Assembly: GCF_003600155.1 (NCBI RefSeq)
Contig: NZ_QWLD01000016.1
Span: forward strand, 1 to 64,000
DNA length: 64,000 nt
Reading direction: 5' to 3'
DNA from: Nesterenkonia muleiensis
GTDB lineage: Bacteria; Actinomycetota; Actinomycetes; Actinomycetales; Micrococcaceae
Shown here: positions 43,571 to 52,345 of the stretch, piece by piece
Position numbering within the stretch: position 1 is the first letter of the stretch
Layout: each line of letters begins with the position of its first letter
Made by a program: the position numbers and the translations under genes
Notes under the pieces: generated by a model
The model's input: only the letters and a program-made list of their open reading frames with translations
Database searches by the model: none
Told to the model about the DNA's origin: nothing

Positions 43571-44344
43571 TCACTGCGGATCCAGCCGCACTGCTCCGTC
43601 GAGCCGGATCGTCTCGCCGTTGAGCATGGGGTTGGCGATGATCTGTATCACGGTCGTGGCGTAGTCTTCTGGGCGTCCCAACCGTGGGGGGTGCAGGGTT
43701 TTCGCGCGCAGCGACTCCCGAGCGGCGTCGGGCAGTCCGGCCATCATCGGAGTCTCGAACAGGCCCGGCGCAATGGTGACCACCCGGATGGCATGGCGGG
43801 CGAGCTCGCGGGCGGCCGGCAGGGTGAGCGAGGCCACTGCGCCTTTGGACGCAACGTAGGCGATCTGGCCTATCTGGCCGTCGAAGGCCGCCACGGACGC
43901 CGTATTGATCAGCACTCCGCGGTCGCCGTCTGCGGGGTCGTTGTCCTGCATGGCCGCGGCCGCTGCTGTCATCAGGCTGACTGTGCCTCCGGTGTTGATG
44001 GCGAGCACTTTCATGAACTGCTCAGCCCGCAGCGGGCCTTTACGGCTCAGCAGCTTGCCCGGGGTGGCGATGCCGGCGCAGCTGATGGCCGCGCGCAGCG
44101 GTGCCAGCCTCACTGCGGCTGCCACGGCGTCGGCGCTGGTCTGCGGATCGGTGACGTCCCCGGGGTGGAAGTGTGCGTTCTCACCCAGCTCGGAGACGGC
44201 ATCGGCGCGGGCCGTGGATCCTGCGGCATCGGGGAGATCCACGACCACCACCTGTGCACCGGCCTCAGTGAGCGCCTTGGCTGTGGCGTGGCCGAGTCCG
44301 GAGGCTCCTCCGGTGACGACTGCGCTGGCCTGGGTCAGATTCAT
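43571..44344 (-). CDS. SDR, 3-hydroxyacyl-CoA / 2-methyl-3-hydroxybutyryl-CoA dehydrogenase type
   Basis: This 257-aa SDR has TGGASGLGHATA, an Asp-rich beta-2 end (VVVDLPD, NAD-specific), SCAGIATPGKLL, NTASVAAFDGQIGQIAYVASKGAV and the tail NPMLNGETIRLDGAVRL. This order is that of the type II 3-hydroxyacyl-CoA dehydrogenases (HSD17B10-like) used in isoleucine and fatty-acid breakdown. It follows a thiolase gene after 28 bases; the thiolase would cleave its product. Confidence 0.88.
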   Translation of the reverse strand: MNLTQASAVVTGGASGLGHATAKALTEAGAQVVVVDLPDAAGSTARADAVSELGENAHFHPGDVTDPQTSADAVAAAVRLAPLRAAISCAGIATPGKLLSRKGPLRAEQFMKVLAINTGGTVSLMTAAAAAMQDNDPADGDRGVLINTASVAAFDGQIGQIAYVASKGAVASLTLPAARELARHAIRVVTIAPGLFETPMMAGLPDAARESLRAKTLHPPRLGRPEDYATTVIQIIANPMLNGETIRLDGAVRLDPQ

Positions 44345-44372
44345 CGGGGTCCTCCTTGACCGGGTTCACTTC

Positions 44373-45554
44373 TCACACGTGCAGAATCAGGGCATCGCCC
44401 TGCCCGCCGCCGCCGCACAGGGCTGCGGCACCGGTGCCTCCCCCGCGCCGGCCCAGCTCCAGGGCCAGGTGGAGCAGCAGGCGCGCCCCGGACATGCCAA
44501 CTGGGTGACCGAGAGCGATGGCACCCCCGTTGACGTTGACGATCTCCTCGCTGACTCCCAGCTGACGCACCGACGCGGCGGACACCGCGGCGAAAGCCTC
44601 GTTGATCTCGATCAGATCCAACTCTCCCGGTGCCGTCCCGGCCTTGGCGCAGGCCGCCTCAATGGCACGGGCAGGCTGCAGCTGCAGACTTGAGTCGGGA
44701 CCCGCCACCATGCCGTGGGCACCGATCTCGGCGATCCACTCCAGCCCCAGCTCACGGGCCTTGGCCTTGGACATCACCACCAGGGCGCAGGCGCCGTCGG
44801 AGATCTGTGAGGCCGACCCTGCGGTCACCGTGCCGTCGGCGCTGAAGGCCGGGCGCAGCTTCCCCAGGCCCTCCGCGGTGGCATCGGTGCGAATGCCTTC
44901 GTCCGAGTCGACGACGACGTCGTCCCCGCGCCGCTGAGGGATGCGCACCGGCACGATCTCCTCGGCGAAGATGCCCTTCTGTGCCGCCCGGGCCGCCCGC
45001 TGGTGGGATTCGGCGGCGATCCGGTCCTGCTCCTCACGGCTGGCCTCAGCCTCCGCGGTGTTGCAGGACTCGGTCAACGCGCCCATGGACTGCTGCGTGG
45101 CCTGGTCGAACAAGGCGTCGTAGGCCATGGAGTCAACGATGGTGCCATCGCCGTACTTGATCCCGGTGCGCGATCTCGGCAGCAGGTGTGGGGCCTGGGA
45201 CATCGACTCCATACCACCGGCGACGACGATCTCGCACTCCCCCGCCCTGATCAGCTGATCGGCTGTGGCCACGGCGTTGAGACCGGAGAGGCAGACCTTG
45301 TTGATGGTGATCGAGGGGGTGGAGGTGGGGATGCCGCCGCCGATCGCCGCAGTCCTGGCGGGGTTCTGTCCGGCGCCGGCTTGGATGACCTGACCCATCA
45401 CCACATAGTCCACCGAGTCACCGCTGAGCCCCGCCCGGTCCAGGGCACCCTGGATCGCCACAGCTCCGAGCTGGGCAGCCGACAGGGAGGAGAGCCCTCC
45501 CAACAGCCGCCCCATCGGAGTACGAGCACCGGCCACCATCACTGTTTCCGCCAT
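44373..45554 (-). CDS. Acetyl-CoA C-acyltransferase (thiolase)
   Basis: This 393-aa thiolase has all active-site segments: nucleophile Cys in [12 protein letters not shown] (about residue 89), [24 protein letters not shown] and the C-terminal [11 protein letters not shown]. It should cleave 3-oxoacyl-CoA, or condense acetyl-CoA in reverse. It is transcribed with the HSD17B10-like SDR and diverges from mmsA. The group points to branched-chain amino-acid catabolism. Confidence 0.93.
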   Translation of the reverse strand: MAETVMVAGARTPMGRLLGGLSSLSAAQLGAVAIQGALDRAGLSGDSVDYVVMGQVIQAGAGQNPARTAAIGGGIPTSTPSITINKVCLSGLNAVATADQLIRAGECEIVVAGGMESMSQAPHLLPRSRTGIKYGDGTIVDSMAYDALFDQATQQSMGALTESCNTAEAEASREEQDRIAAESHQRAARAAQKGIFAEEIVPVRIPQRRGDDVVVDSDEGIRTDATAEGLGKLRPAFSADGTVTAGSASQISDGACALVVMSKAKARELGLEWIAEIGAHGMVAGPDSSLQLQPARAIEAACAKAGTAPGELDLIEINEAFAAVSAASVRQLGVSEEIVNVNGGAIALGHPVGMSGARLLLHLALELGRRGGGTGAAALCGGGGQGDALILHV

Positions 45555-45614
45555 GACACCTCACTGTGTTTGCTTGACTGCGGCTTGTCCACTTACTGCA
45601 TGCTGGCACGATTA

Positions 45615-45628
45615 GTTGCACGTCCAAC
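45615..45628. promoter_or_regulatory. GTTG-N6-CAAC palindrome in the thiolase/mmsA promoter
   Basis: GTTGCACGTCCAAC is an inverted repeat with an ACGT centre and two non-matching bases. It lies in the 137-base divergent region, about 60 bases from the thiolase start and 63 before mmsA. It could be an operator for a regulator controlling both directions. No regulator is adjacent. Confidence 0.35.
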
Positions 45629-45691
45629 GACTCGCGTTTAGGCTAGCACATGAGAGATAGATCACGTTCCGTGTGCAAAGGAGCACCAGCT

Positions 45692-47188
45692 ATGCCTGAA
45701 CTCACTCATTTTATCCACGGAGAGCACGTCCACGGAACCTCAGGACGCACCCGGGAGGTGTTCAATCCGGTGCGCGGCGAGGTCGCCTCACATGTCCCAC
45801 TGGCCTCCGGCGACGAGGTCGCCGCAGCAGTGGACTCCGCGCAACGGGCCTTCTCCGAGTGGTCAGCGCTGAATCCGCAGCGGCGGGGCCGGATCCTGCT
45901 GAAATGGGTGGACCTGATCAACACCCACCGCGACGAGCTGGCCGAGACTCTGTCCAATGAGCACGGTAAAACCTTCGACGACGCCAAGGGAGACATTCAG
46001 CGCGGCGTGGAGGTCGTGGAGTTCGGTGCCGGCGCACCGCACCTGCTCAAAGGAGAGTTCTCCCACAATGTGGCCACAGGGATGGATGTGCACAGTCTCC
46101 GCCAGCCCCTGGGCGTGGTCGCTGGGATCACCCCGTTCAACTTTCCGGCGATGATTCCGCTGTGGAAGGCCGGTATTGCCTTAGCGGCGGGCAACACCTT
46201 CGTTCTCAAACCTTCTGAGCGCGACCCCTCGGTGCCCCTGCGCCTGGCCGAACTGGCTCTCGAGGCCGGAATGCCGCCGGGGACGCTGAATGTGGTCAAC
46301 GGGGACAAGGAAGCGGTGGATGCGCTCATCGAGGACCCCCGGGTCAAGGCCGTCGGGTTTGTGGGCTCCACCCCGATCGCCCAGTCGATCTACTCCTCAG
46401 CAGCCGCGGCGGGCAAACGGGCACAGTGCTTCGGCGGGGCCAAGAACCACATGGTGATCATGCCCGATGCCGACTTGGACCAGGCCGCTGATGCCCTCAT
46501 CGGAGCCGGTTACGGCTCTGCCGGGGAGCGCTGCATGGCCATCTCGGTGGCGGTGCCGGTGGGAGAGGCCACCGCTGAGGCCCTCCGGGAGAAGCTCGTG
46601 GAGCGCATCGGCGCACTCACCCTGGGCCCCTCCTTGGACCCGAGCAGCGACTTCGGACCCGTCGTGGGGGCAGACGCCAAGGAGCGGATCGAGAACTACA
46701 TCGGAATCGGCGTGGATGAGGGCGCCGAGCTGGTGGTCGACGGCCGCGGTGCCGCCGTGGAGGGCCATCCCCACGGCTACTGGGTCGGGGCCACGCTCTT
46801 CGACCACGTCACCCCGGCTATGCGCATCTACACCGAAGAGATCTTCGGCCCGGTGCTGACCATGGTGCGCGCCGCCGACTACGAGGAGGCGCTGCGGCTT
46901 CCCACTGAGCACGAGTTCGGCAACGGAGTGGCGATCTTCACCCGCGACGGGGACACCGCCCGGGACTTCACCTCCCGGGTGGAGGTCGGCATGGTGGGAG
47001 TCAACGTGCCCATCCCGGTGCCGATCGCCTATTACACCTTCGGCGGCTGGAAGGCCTCAGGCTTCGGGGATCTGAACCAGCACGGCACCGATGGTCTGAG
47101 GTTCTACACCAAGACCAAGAGTGTCAGCACCCGCTGGCCCTCCGGCACCAAAGAGGGCGCCAGCTTCATCATGCCCGAAGGGAGCTGA
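45692..47188 (+). CDS. mmsA: Methylmalonate-semialdehyde dehydrogenase (CoA-acylating)
   Basis: This 498-aa enzyme converts methylmalonate semialdehyde to propionyl-CoA in valine and thymine breakdown. It has the aldehyde dehydrogenase motifs GITPFNFPAMIPLWKAG, the catalytic Cys in GSAGERCMAISV, IYTEEIFGPVLTMV and KTKSVSTRWPSG at the C-terminus. The ATG at 45692 has AAAGGAG eight bases upstream; a longer frame starts at 45650. It heads mmsA-mmsB-enoyl-CoA hydratase. Confidence 0.94.
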   Translation: MPELTHFIHGEHVHGTSGRTREVFNPVRGEVASHVPLASGDEVAAAVDSAQRAFSEWSALNPQRRGRILLKWVDLINTHRDELAETLSNEHGKTFDDAKGDIQRGVEVVEFGAGAPHLLKGEFSHNVATGMDVHSLRQPLGVVAGITPFNFPAMIPLWKAGIALAAGNTFVLKPSERDPSVPLRLAELALEAGMPPGTLNVVNGDKEAVDALIEDPRVKAVGFVGSTPIAQSIYSSAAAAGKRAQCFGGAKNHMVIMPDADLDQAADALIGAGYGSAGERCMAISVAVPVGEATAEALREKLVERIGALTLGPSLDPSSDFGPVVGADAKERIENYIGIGVDEGAELVVDGRGAAVEGHPHGYWVGATLFDHVTPAMRIYTEEIFGPVLTMVRAADYEEALRLPTEHEFGNGVAIFTRDGDTARDFTSRVEVGMVGVNVPIPVPIAYYTFGGWKASGFGDLNQHGTDGLRFYTKTKSVSTRWPSGTKEGASFIMPEGS

Positions 47189-47193
47189 GTCCC

Positions 47194-48222
47194 GTGGCAG
47201 AAGAAGACGCGGCAACCGGTGAGGCTCACAGCGCAGCGAGCAAGCCGACTTCAGGTGTGAAGGCTGGTGCGAACCAGCCGAGAGCCGAACGGGGTCTCCC
47301 CACCGGCGGGACCAGCACTGTGGCCTTTATCGGGCTGGGCAATATGGGGGGACCGATGGCCGCCAATCTGGTCGCCGCCGGGGTCCAGGTCTTCGGCCAC
47401 GATGTGATGCCGCAGGCCCTGGACACCGCCCGGGGCCACGGCGTCGAGGTGGTCACCGATCCACTGGAGGCAGTGGCCGAGGCCGATGTGGTCCTCACTA
47501 TGCTGCCCTCGGGCCAGCATGTGATCTCTGCCTACCAAGACTCCCCCGGGCTGCTGTCTGCGGCCAAGCCCGACACCATCTTCCTGGACTGTTCGACCAT
47601 CAACATCTCCGAGGCCCAGCAGGCGGCCCAGCTGGCCCAGCAGGCCGGCTTCCGCGCCGCCGATGCTCCGGTCTCCGGCGGCGTGGTCGGCGCCGAGGCC
47701 GGCACACTGGCCTTCATGGTCGGAGCAGCCGGAGAGGTCTTCGAGCAGATCCACCCGTTGTTGGACATCATGGGCGCTCGGGTGGTCCACTGCGGCGGCA
47801 ACGGCCTGGGCCAGGCGGCGAAGATCTGCAACAACATGATCCTGGGCGTCAGCCAGATCGCGGTCGGGGAGGCCTTCGTCCTGGGCGAGAAGCTGGGGCT
47901 GACCCATCAGGCCCTCTATGACGTCGTCTCCAAGGCCTCAGGCCAATGCTGGGCACTGACCACCAACTGCCCGGTACCGGGCCCGGTGCCGAACTCACCG
48001 GCCAATCGCGACTACCGACCGGGATTCGCCGGGGCGCTGATGGCCAAAGACCTCAACCTCGCCACCAATGCCCTGGATGAGCAGGGGGTGGAGGCGCAGC
48101 TGGGCAGGCTGGCCACCGCCATCTACTCTGAATTCGCAGCCGGCGACGGCGCGGGCCAGGACTTCTCTGCCATCATCAACACCATTCGCGACGATTCCAG
48201 CCATCAAGGAGCCCCAGCATGA
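47194..48222 (+). CDS. mmsB: 3-hydroxyisobutyrate dehydrogenase with repeat-encoded N-terminal extension
   Basis: This 342-aa NAD enzyme oxidises 3-hydroxyisobutyrate to methylmalonate semialdehyde. Family motifs are [33 protein letters not shown], the catalytic Lys in [13 protein letters not shown], and KDLNLA. The conserved domain begins only at about residue 42. The first 41 residues are an extension whose codons 19-41 derive from the repeat found in xdh, inserted in the opposite orientation. The GTG at 47194 is five bases after mmsA, and no better start was seen nearer the domain. Confidence 0.9.
   Translation: MAEEDAATGEAHSAASKPTSGVKAGANQPRAERGLPTGGTSTVAFIGLGNMGGPMAANLVAAGVQVFGHDVMPQALDTARGHGVEVVTDPLEAVAEADVVLTMLPSGQHVISAYQDSPGLLSAAKPDTIFLDCSTINISEAQQAAQLAQQAGFRAADAPVSGGVVGAEAGTLAFMVGAAGEVFEQIHPLLDIMGARVVHCGGNGLGQAAKICNNMILGVSQIAVGEAFVLGEKLGLTHQALYDVVSKASGQCWALTTNCPVPGPVPNSPANRDYRPGFAGALMAKDLNLATNALDEQGVEAQLGRLATAIYSEFAAGDGAGQDFSAIINTIRDDSSHQGAPA
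47247..47316 (-). repeat. ORF-embedded repeat, copy 3 (inverted, in mmsB)
   Basis: GACTTCAGGTGTGAAGGC and GCCGAGAGCCGAACGGGG plus CCGGCGGGACCAGC match the reverse complement of xdh copy 1 (GGCTTCAGGTGTGATGGC, GCCGAGAGCCGTGCGGGG, CCGGCGGGACTGGC) with one small gap. It remains open in the mmsB frame and encodes [20 protein letters not shown]. It is about 36 kb from the xdh copies. Confidence 0.75.
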
Positions 48223-48995
48223 GCGAGTACTCAACCATCGTGGTCTCAGCCTCCCAGCGGGTCGGCGTCATCGGCCTGAATCGGCCCGAGGCGCTGAACG
48301 CGCTGAATGAGACGACCATGGCGGAAGTGGTCTCCGCAGCAACGGGCTTCGACGCCGATCCAGACATCGGAGCGATTCTGCTCACCGGAAGCGAGAAGGC
48401 CTTCGCCGCAGGTGCCGATATCAAGCAGATGAACGAGCATGACTACCCTGCGATGTACTCTGCCGACTACTTCCGGCGCTGGGACGACTTCGCCCGGCTG
48501 CGCACCCCGATCGTGGCTGCGGTCAACGGCTATGCCCTGGGCGGCGGCTGCGAGCTGGCGATGATGACCGATGTGATCATCGCCGGCGAAGGCGCGAAGT
48601 TCGGTCAGCCGGAGATCAATCTGGGCGTCATTCCCGGGATGGGCGGCTCCCAGCGGCTGACTCGCTCTGTCGGCAAGGCCAAGGCGATGGATATGGTGCT
48701 CACCGGACGGCACATTGATGCCGCAGAGGCCGAGCGCATCGGCCTGGTCTCACGGGTGGTGCCGGATGAGCAGACCGTCGCGGAGGCCACAAAGGTTGCT
48801 GAGCTGATCGCCTCGAAGTCCAAGCCTGCGGCCCAGATGGCCAAGGAGGCGGTCGCCTCTGCCTTTGAGACCACCCTTCATCAGGGTCTGCTCTTTGAGC
48901 GCCGGCTATTCCATTCACGGTTCTCCATGGAGGACCAGGCAGAGGGCATGAGCGCCTTCGCAGAGAAGCGTGACCCTTCCTGGACCCACCGCTGA
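48219..48995 (+). CDS. Enoyl-CoA hydratase
   Basis: This 258-aa crotonase-family protein hydrates 2-enoyl-CoA. Oxyanion-hole and catalytic segments are present: [27 protein letters not shown] (Glu), and [20 protein letters not shown] (second Glu). The C-terminus is [12 protein letters not shown], the usual family end. It overlaps mmsB by four bases. In valine degradation it would hydrate methacrylyl-CoA, but general enoyl-CoA activity is equally possible. Confidence 0.93.
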   Translation: MSEYSTIVVSASQRVGVIGLNRPEALNALNETTMAEVVSAATGFDADPDIGAILLTGSEKAFAAGADIKQMNEHDYPAMYSADYFRRWDDFARLRTPIVAAVNGYALGGGCELAMMTDVIIAGEGAKFGQPEINLGVIPGMGGSQRLTRSVGKAKAMDMVLTGRHIDAAEAERIGLVSRVVPDEQTVAEATKVAELIASKSKPAAQMAKEAVASAFETTLHQGLLFERRLFHSRFSMEDQAEGMSAFAEKRDPSWTHR

Positions 48996-49033
48996 GGTTC
49001 AGCATCTCTGCGGCACCACTGACCGGCAGCCCA

Positions 49034-49046
49034 GGAGATTATCTCC
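49034..49046. terminator. Small hairpin after enoyl-CoA hydratase
   Basis: GGAGA-TTA-TCTCC forms a 5-bp stem in the convergent gap between the enoyl-CoA hydratase and the lipoprotein gene. It is weak and has no U-tract. Confidence 0.3.
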
Positions 49047-49070
49047 CCGCCTGCGCATGGCAGATCCGCG

Positions 49071-49787
49071 TCAGCTGCGGCAGTTTTCCACCACATCCTG
49101 CAGTCCGTCGTCGATAGCCTCGGTATCGAAACGCTGGAGTCCTTCGATCACAGCACTGGCCCCCTCGCGCTGCTCTCCGCTGCCTGGCAGTGCGGATGCG
49201 TTGAGCCCTCCGAAGAGCGCACCGACCGAGGACACCAGGTGAAACGCGGGTTCTTCCCCGAGCGAACCCCAGGTGTCTGACGGGCCGTGCTCATCCACAA
49301 CATAGTCAGCCAGAGCACACCCATACTCGGCCTGACCGTCAACTGACACGTCCTGCGAGCCAGACGCATCGACACCGTCGCAGGCGGCCACCATGTCCTC
49401 CAGGGAATCAGCCAGCGCTTCGAGATCGAATCTGTGAAAGGCAGAGAAGATTTCACGGCCCGCCTCCGAGAGTTCAGGATGGTCGGGCAATGCATAACCG
49501 GCCGAGCCGCCGACGAGGCTGCCTGCCGCCAGTGCTTGTGAGGCTGCGTTGTCAGCATTTTCACCGACGGGCGCGTCCCAGTCGGTGACATCGCCGCTAC
49601 CCTCGATGGCGCTTTCAGCCAGAGAACAGGCATAGGCTGCTTGTCCTTCAGGAGTGACATCGGGCTCGGAGCCGAAGAACATACAGCCTGAAAGGCCCAG
49701 TACGGCAGCCGCACCCGCTGCGAGGACAGCGGCAACACGTCTCCCTGGGTGTGGCGCCGTTACTTCATTCTCCACTGCAGTACGCAT
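49071..49787 (-). CDS. Lipoprotein with internal duplication, unknown function
   Basis: I do not recognise this 238-aa protein. It has a signal peptide and the lipobox GLSGC at about residue 35. The mature part is two related units of about 85-90 residues. Each begins GQAxYxCxLA, has a Gly/Ala-rich centre with a G(S/L)(A/N)AxxALP-like stretch, and ends in RFDxEAxxDxLxDxVxxC. The paired Cys suggest one disulfide per unit. It is acidic, surface-exposed and apparently monocistronic. Confidence 0.75.
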   Translation of the reverse strand: MRTAVENEVTAPHPGRRVAAVLAAGAAAVLGLSGCMFFGSEPDVTPEGQAAYACSLAESAIEGSGDVTDWDAPVGENADNAASQALAAGSLVGGSAGYALPDHPELSEAGREIFSAFHRFDLEALADSLEDMVAACDGVDASGSQDVSVDGQAEYGCALADYVVDEHGPSDTWGSLGEEPAFHLVSSVGALFGGLNASALPGSGEQREGASAVIEGLQRFDTEAIDDGLQDVVENCRS

Positions 49788-49864
49788 CCGCTTTCTCTCC
49801 TGTCATCACACCTGTGGCGCTGGTGGGGGATTCAATAGAGGGCCGGGTGCCAGCAGACTCCGTG

Positions 49865-50371
49865 CTACGGGGTGAAATCTCCAGCCCGCTGGCGGAAGTT
49901 CGCCAGAATCGCGTTGAGGTCCATGATTTCCTGGTCCCCAAAGCCGCTGCGCTCGAACAGCTGCTCGTTCAGCGCCTGGGTGGCCTGCTCGGCAACTCGC
50001 TTTCCCTCCGGGGTCAGAGCCAGGAGCATGGCGCGCCGATCGGAGTCGTGGGGCTGGCGCTGCACCAGCCCGGCCGCCTCTAAGCGGTCCACGGCATTGG
50101 TGATCGAGGTCGGATGCACCTGCAGCAGCTTGCTCGCCTTGTTCATCGGCATGCGTTTCTCACGGGAGAAGCTGAGCAGTGAGATCACCTCGTACCGGGC
50201 GAAGGTCAGGTTGAAGGGCTTGAGGATCTCCTGCGCCCTGCCCAGCAGGATCTGCTGAGTCCTCATAATCGCCGTCACCGCCGCAGCAGGCGCCGCCGCC
50301 GCGTGCCACCCCTGCCGCTGCCAGTTCTTCTGGATCTCGGCAATAGGGTCCTTCGCCAGCGGGGGGTGCAT
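49865..50371 (-). CDS. MarR-family regulator
   Basis: This 168-aa MarR-type winged-helix protein has LTFARYEVISLLSFSREKRMPMNKASKLLQVHPTSITNAVDRLEAAGLV (recognition helix) and the wing RQPHDSDRRAMLLALTPEGK. It follows the acyl-CoA synthetase gene after 57 bases on the same strand. It probably controls that gene and the divergent acyl-CoA dehydrogenase; MarR proteins of such loci often respond to acyl-CoA esters. Confidence 0.88.
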   Translation of the reverse strand: MHPPLAKDPIAEIQKNWQRQGWHAAAAPAAAVTAIMRTQQILLGRAQEILKPFNLTFARYEVISLLSFSREKRMPMNKASKLLQVHPTSITNAVDRLEAAGLVQRQPHDSDRRAMLLALTPEGKRVAEQATQALNEQLFERSGFGDQEIMDLNAILANFRQRAGDFTP

Positions 50372-50428
50372 GGGGCTCTCCTTAGGGACTTCAGGTGAAT
50401 TCCGACCATTGTAGGGACAACGGCCTGT

Positions 50429-52195
50429 TCAGCGCTGAGGCTTGAGACCAAGATCCTCCTCCCGGTACTCCACGCCCGAGCCCTGCGGAGCCTGTCCAGT
50501 CTCCGCTCGTTCCGCTTCGGCTTTGCGCAGCTGCACCCGGCGGATCTTGCCTGAAATGGTCTTCGGCAGCTCGGTGAACTCAATACGCCGGATCCGTTTA
50601 TACGGCGGCAGCTTGTCCAGACAGTGCTGGAGAATCTCTGCTGCCGACTTCGCATCGGGCTCCCACCCCGGGGCCAATGCCACATAGGCCTTGGGGATGG
50701 CTAGCCGAATCTCATCGGGAGCCGGCACGATGGCCGCCTCGACCACTGCAGGGTGCTCCACGAGCACCGACTCAAGTTCGAAGGGCGAGACCTTGTAGTC
50801 ACTGGACTTGAAGACGTCGTCGGCCCTGCCCACATAGGTGATCACCCCGTTCTCGTCCCGAGAGGCGATGTCCCCGGTGTGGTAGAAGCCGTCGCGGAAC
50901 ACCTCGGCGTTCTTCTGGTCATCGCCGTAGTAGCCCTTCATCAGCCCCACCGGGCGCCCATAGAGGTCACTGTCCAGCCGCAGACAGATCTCTCCCTCCA
51001 TCGCCTCTTCGCCGGTGACCGGGTCGATGAGCACGACGTCGAAGCCTGGAAGCGGCAGACCCATGGCTCCGAATTTCACCTGCCTGCCCGGCGTGTTGGC
51101 CACCTGGAGGCTGGATTCGGTCTGACCGAATCCGTCCCTGATGGTGCACCCCCAGGCCCGCTGGACCTGTTCGATCACCTCAGCGTTGAGCGGCTCCCCG
51201 GCGGAGACCGCCACTCGGGGAGGGTTCCTCAGCTGGGCGAGGTCCGCCTTGATGAGCATCCTCCATACCGTCGGCGGAGCACAGAAGCTGGTGACCCGAG
51301 CCTGGTCCATGTTCCGCATCAGTGCTGCGGCGTCGAAGGCGCTGAAGTTGTAGAGGTAGATGGTCGCCTCAGCGATCCACGGGGCAAAGAAGTTCGACCA
51401 GGCATGTTTGGCCCAACCCGGTGAGGACACGTTGAGATGGACGTCCCCGGGCTGCAGACCGATCCAGTAGAGGGTGGAGAGGTGGCCCACCGGATAGGAG
51501 GTGTGGGTGTGCTCCACCAGCTTCGGCTTGGAGGTTGTGCCGGAGGTGAAGTACAGCAGCATGGTCTCATCGACGCCGGTGGGCTCGGTCGGGGTCAGGT
51601 TCGGGGAAGCTCCATAGGCTTCAGGGTAGGAATGAACGCTGCGGCCGGAGACCTGGGGTGTCTGCTGCTGATCCTGTCTCGCATACACCCCGGGCACGTG
51701 GATCAGGGCGTAGTCACCCTCGACCTCAGCGAACTTCCGGAGCGTCTCGGTGCCGCCGACCGCCCATTTCGCCTCAGCTCGGCTGACCCGGTCCTGCAGG
51801 TCATAGGCGCCCATCTGCGTGGTGGTGGGGACCAGCACTGCGCCGAGCTTGATCGCCGCGAGCATCGTCTCCCAGAGCTCAACCTGATTTCCCAGCACCA
51901 GGATGATCCGATCCCCGCGCTGGACACCTATGCTGCGCAGCCAATTGGCCACCCGGTTGGAGTCCGCGCTCAGCTGGGCGAACGTCCTGGTGAGCGTAGA
52001 GCCGTCCTCCTCCACGATCACCAGGGCATCCTGCTGGGCCCGGTCGGGGCTGGAGGCGATCTGGTCAAACCAGTCGAAACCGAAGTTGAAGGTGGAGAAT
52101 CGCGGCCACTGGAACTCCGCACGGGCCCGGTTCCAGTCTTCCTGCACGCTGACAAGGTGGTCCCGGGCGGCACGGAACTCTTCAGTCACGGTCAT
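50429..52195 (-). CDS. AMP-dependent acyl-CoA synthetase
   Basis: This 588-aa ligase forms an acyl-CoA from a carboxylate and ATP. It has YFTSGTTSKPKLVEHTH (P-loop), RDGFGQTESS, FYHTGDIASRDENGVITYVGRADDVFKSSDYKVSP and the catalytic Lys in LPKTISGKIRRVQLR. SPGWAKHAWSNFFAPW is typical of the medium-chain/benzoate branch. It diverges from the acyl-CoA dehydrogenase, which would act on its product. Confidence 0.92.
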   Translation of the reverse strand: MTVTEEFRAARDHLVSVQEDWNRARAEFQWPRFSTFNFGFDWFDQIASSPDRAQQDALVIVEEDGSTLTRTFAQLSADSNRVANWLRSIGVQRGDRIILVLGNQVELWETMLAAIKLGAVLVPTTTQMGAYDLQDRVSRAEAKWAVGGTETLRKFAEVEGDYALIHVPGVYARQDQQQTPQVSGRSVHSYPEAYGASPNLTPTEPTGVDETMLLYFTSGTTSKPKLVEHTHTSYPVGHLSTLYWIGLQPGDVHLNVSSPGWAKHAWSNFFAPWIAEATIYLYNFSAFDAAALMRNMDQARVTSFCAPPTVWRMLIKADLAQLRNPPRVAVSAGEPLNAEVIEQVQRAWGCTIRDGFGQTESSLQVANTPGRQVKFGAMGLPLPGFDVVLIDPVTGEEAMEGEICLRLDSDLYGRPVGLMKGYYGDDQKNAEVFRDGFYHTGDIASRDENGVITYVGRADDVFKSSDYKVSPFELESVLVEHPAVVEAAIVPAPDEIRLAIPKAYVALAPGWEPDAKSAAEILQHCLDKLPPYKRIRRIEFTELPKTISGKIRRVQLRKAEAERAETGQAPQGSGVEYREEDLGLKPQR

Positions 52196-52345
52196 CTTCT
52201 TCTCCTCCTGGTCGAGGTGTGATTCCAGTCACTCATAGAATATACTTGGAAGTCCTATAGTTGGTAAAGCACTTGCACCCAAGAGTGGCACTATCCCCGC
52301 AACCCCCTGGGCACTCCTGGTGGGCTCGCGGGACAAGGAGACCTC
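52196..52345. promoter_or_regulatory. Divergent promoter with ACTTGGAAGT inverted repeat
   Basis: This 150-base region separates the acyl-CoA synthetase and acyl-CoA dehydrogenase genes. It is AT-richer and holds TATACT (52241-52246) and TATAGT (52256-52261) as plus-strand -10 candidates. ACTT-GG-AAGT (52244-52253) is a palindrome overlapping the first and could be a MarR site. Confidence 0.4.
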
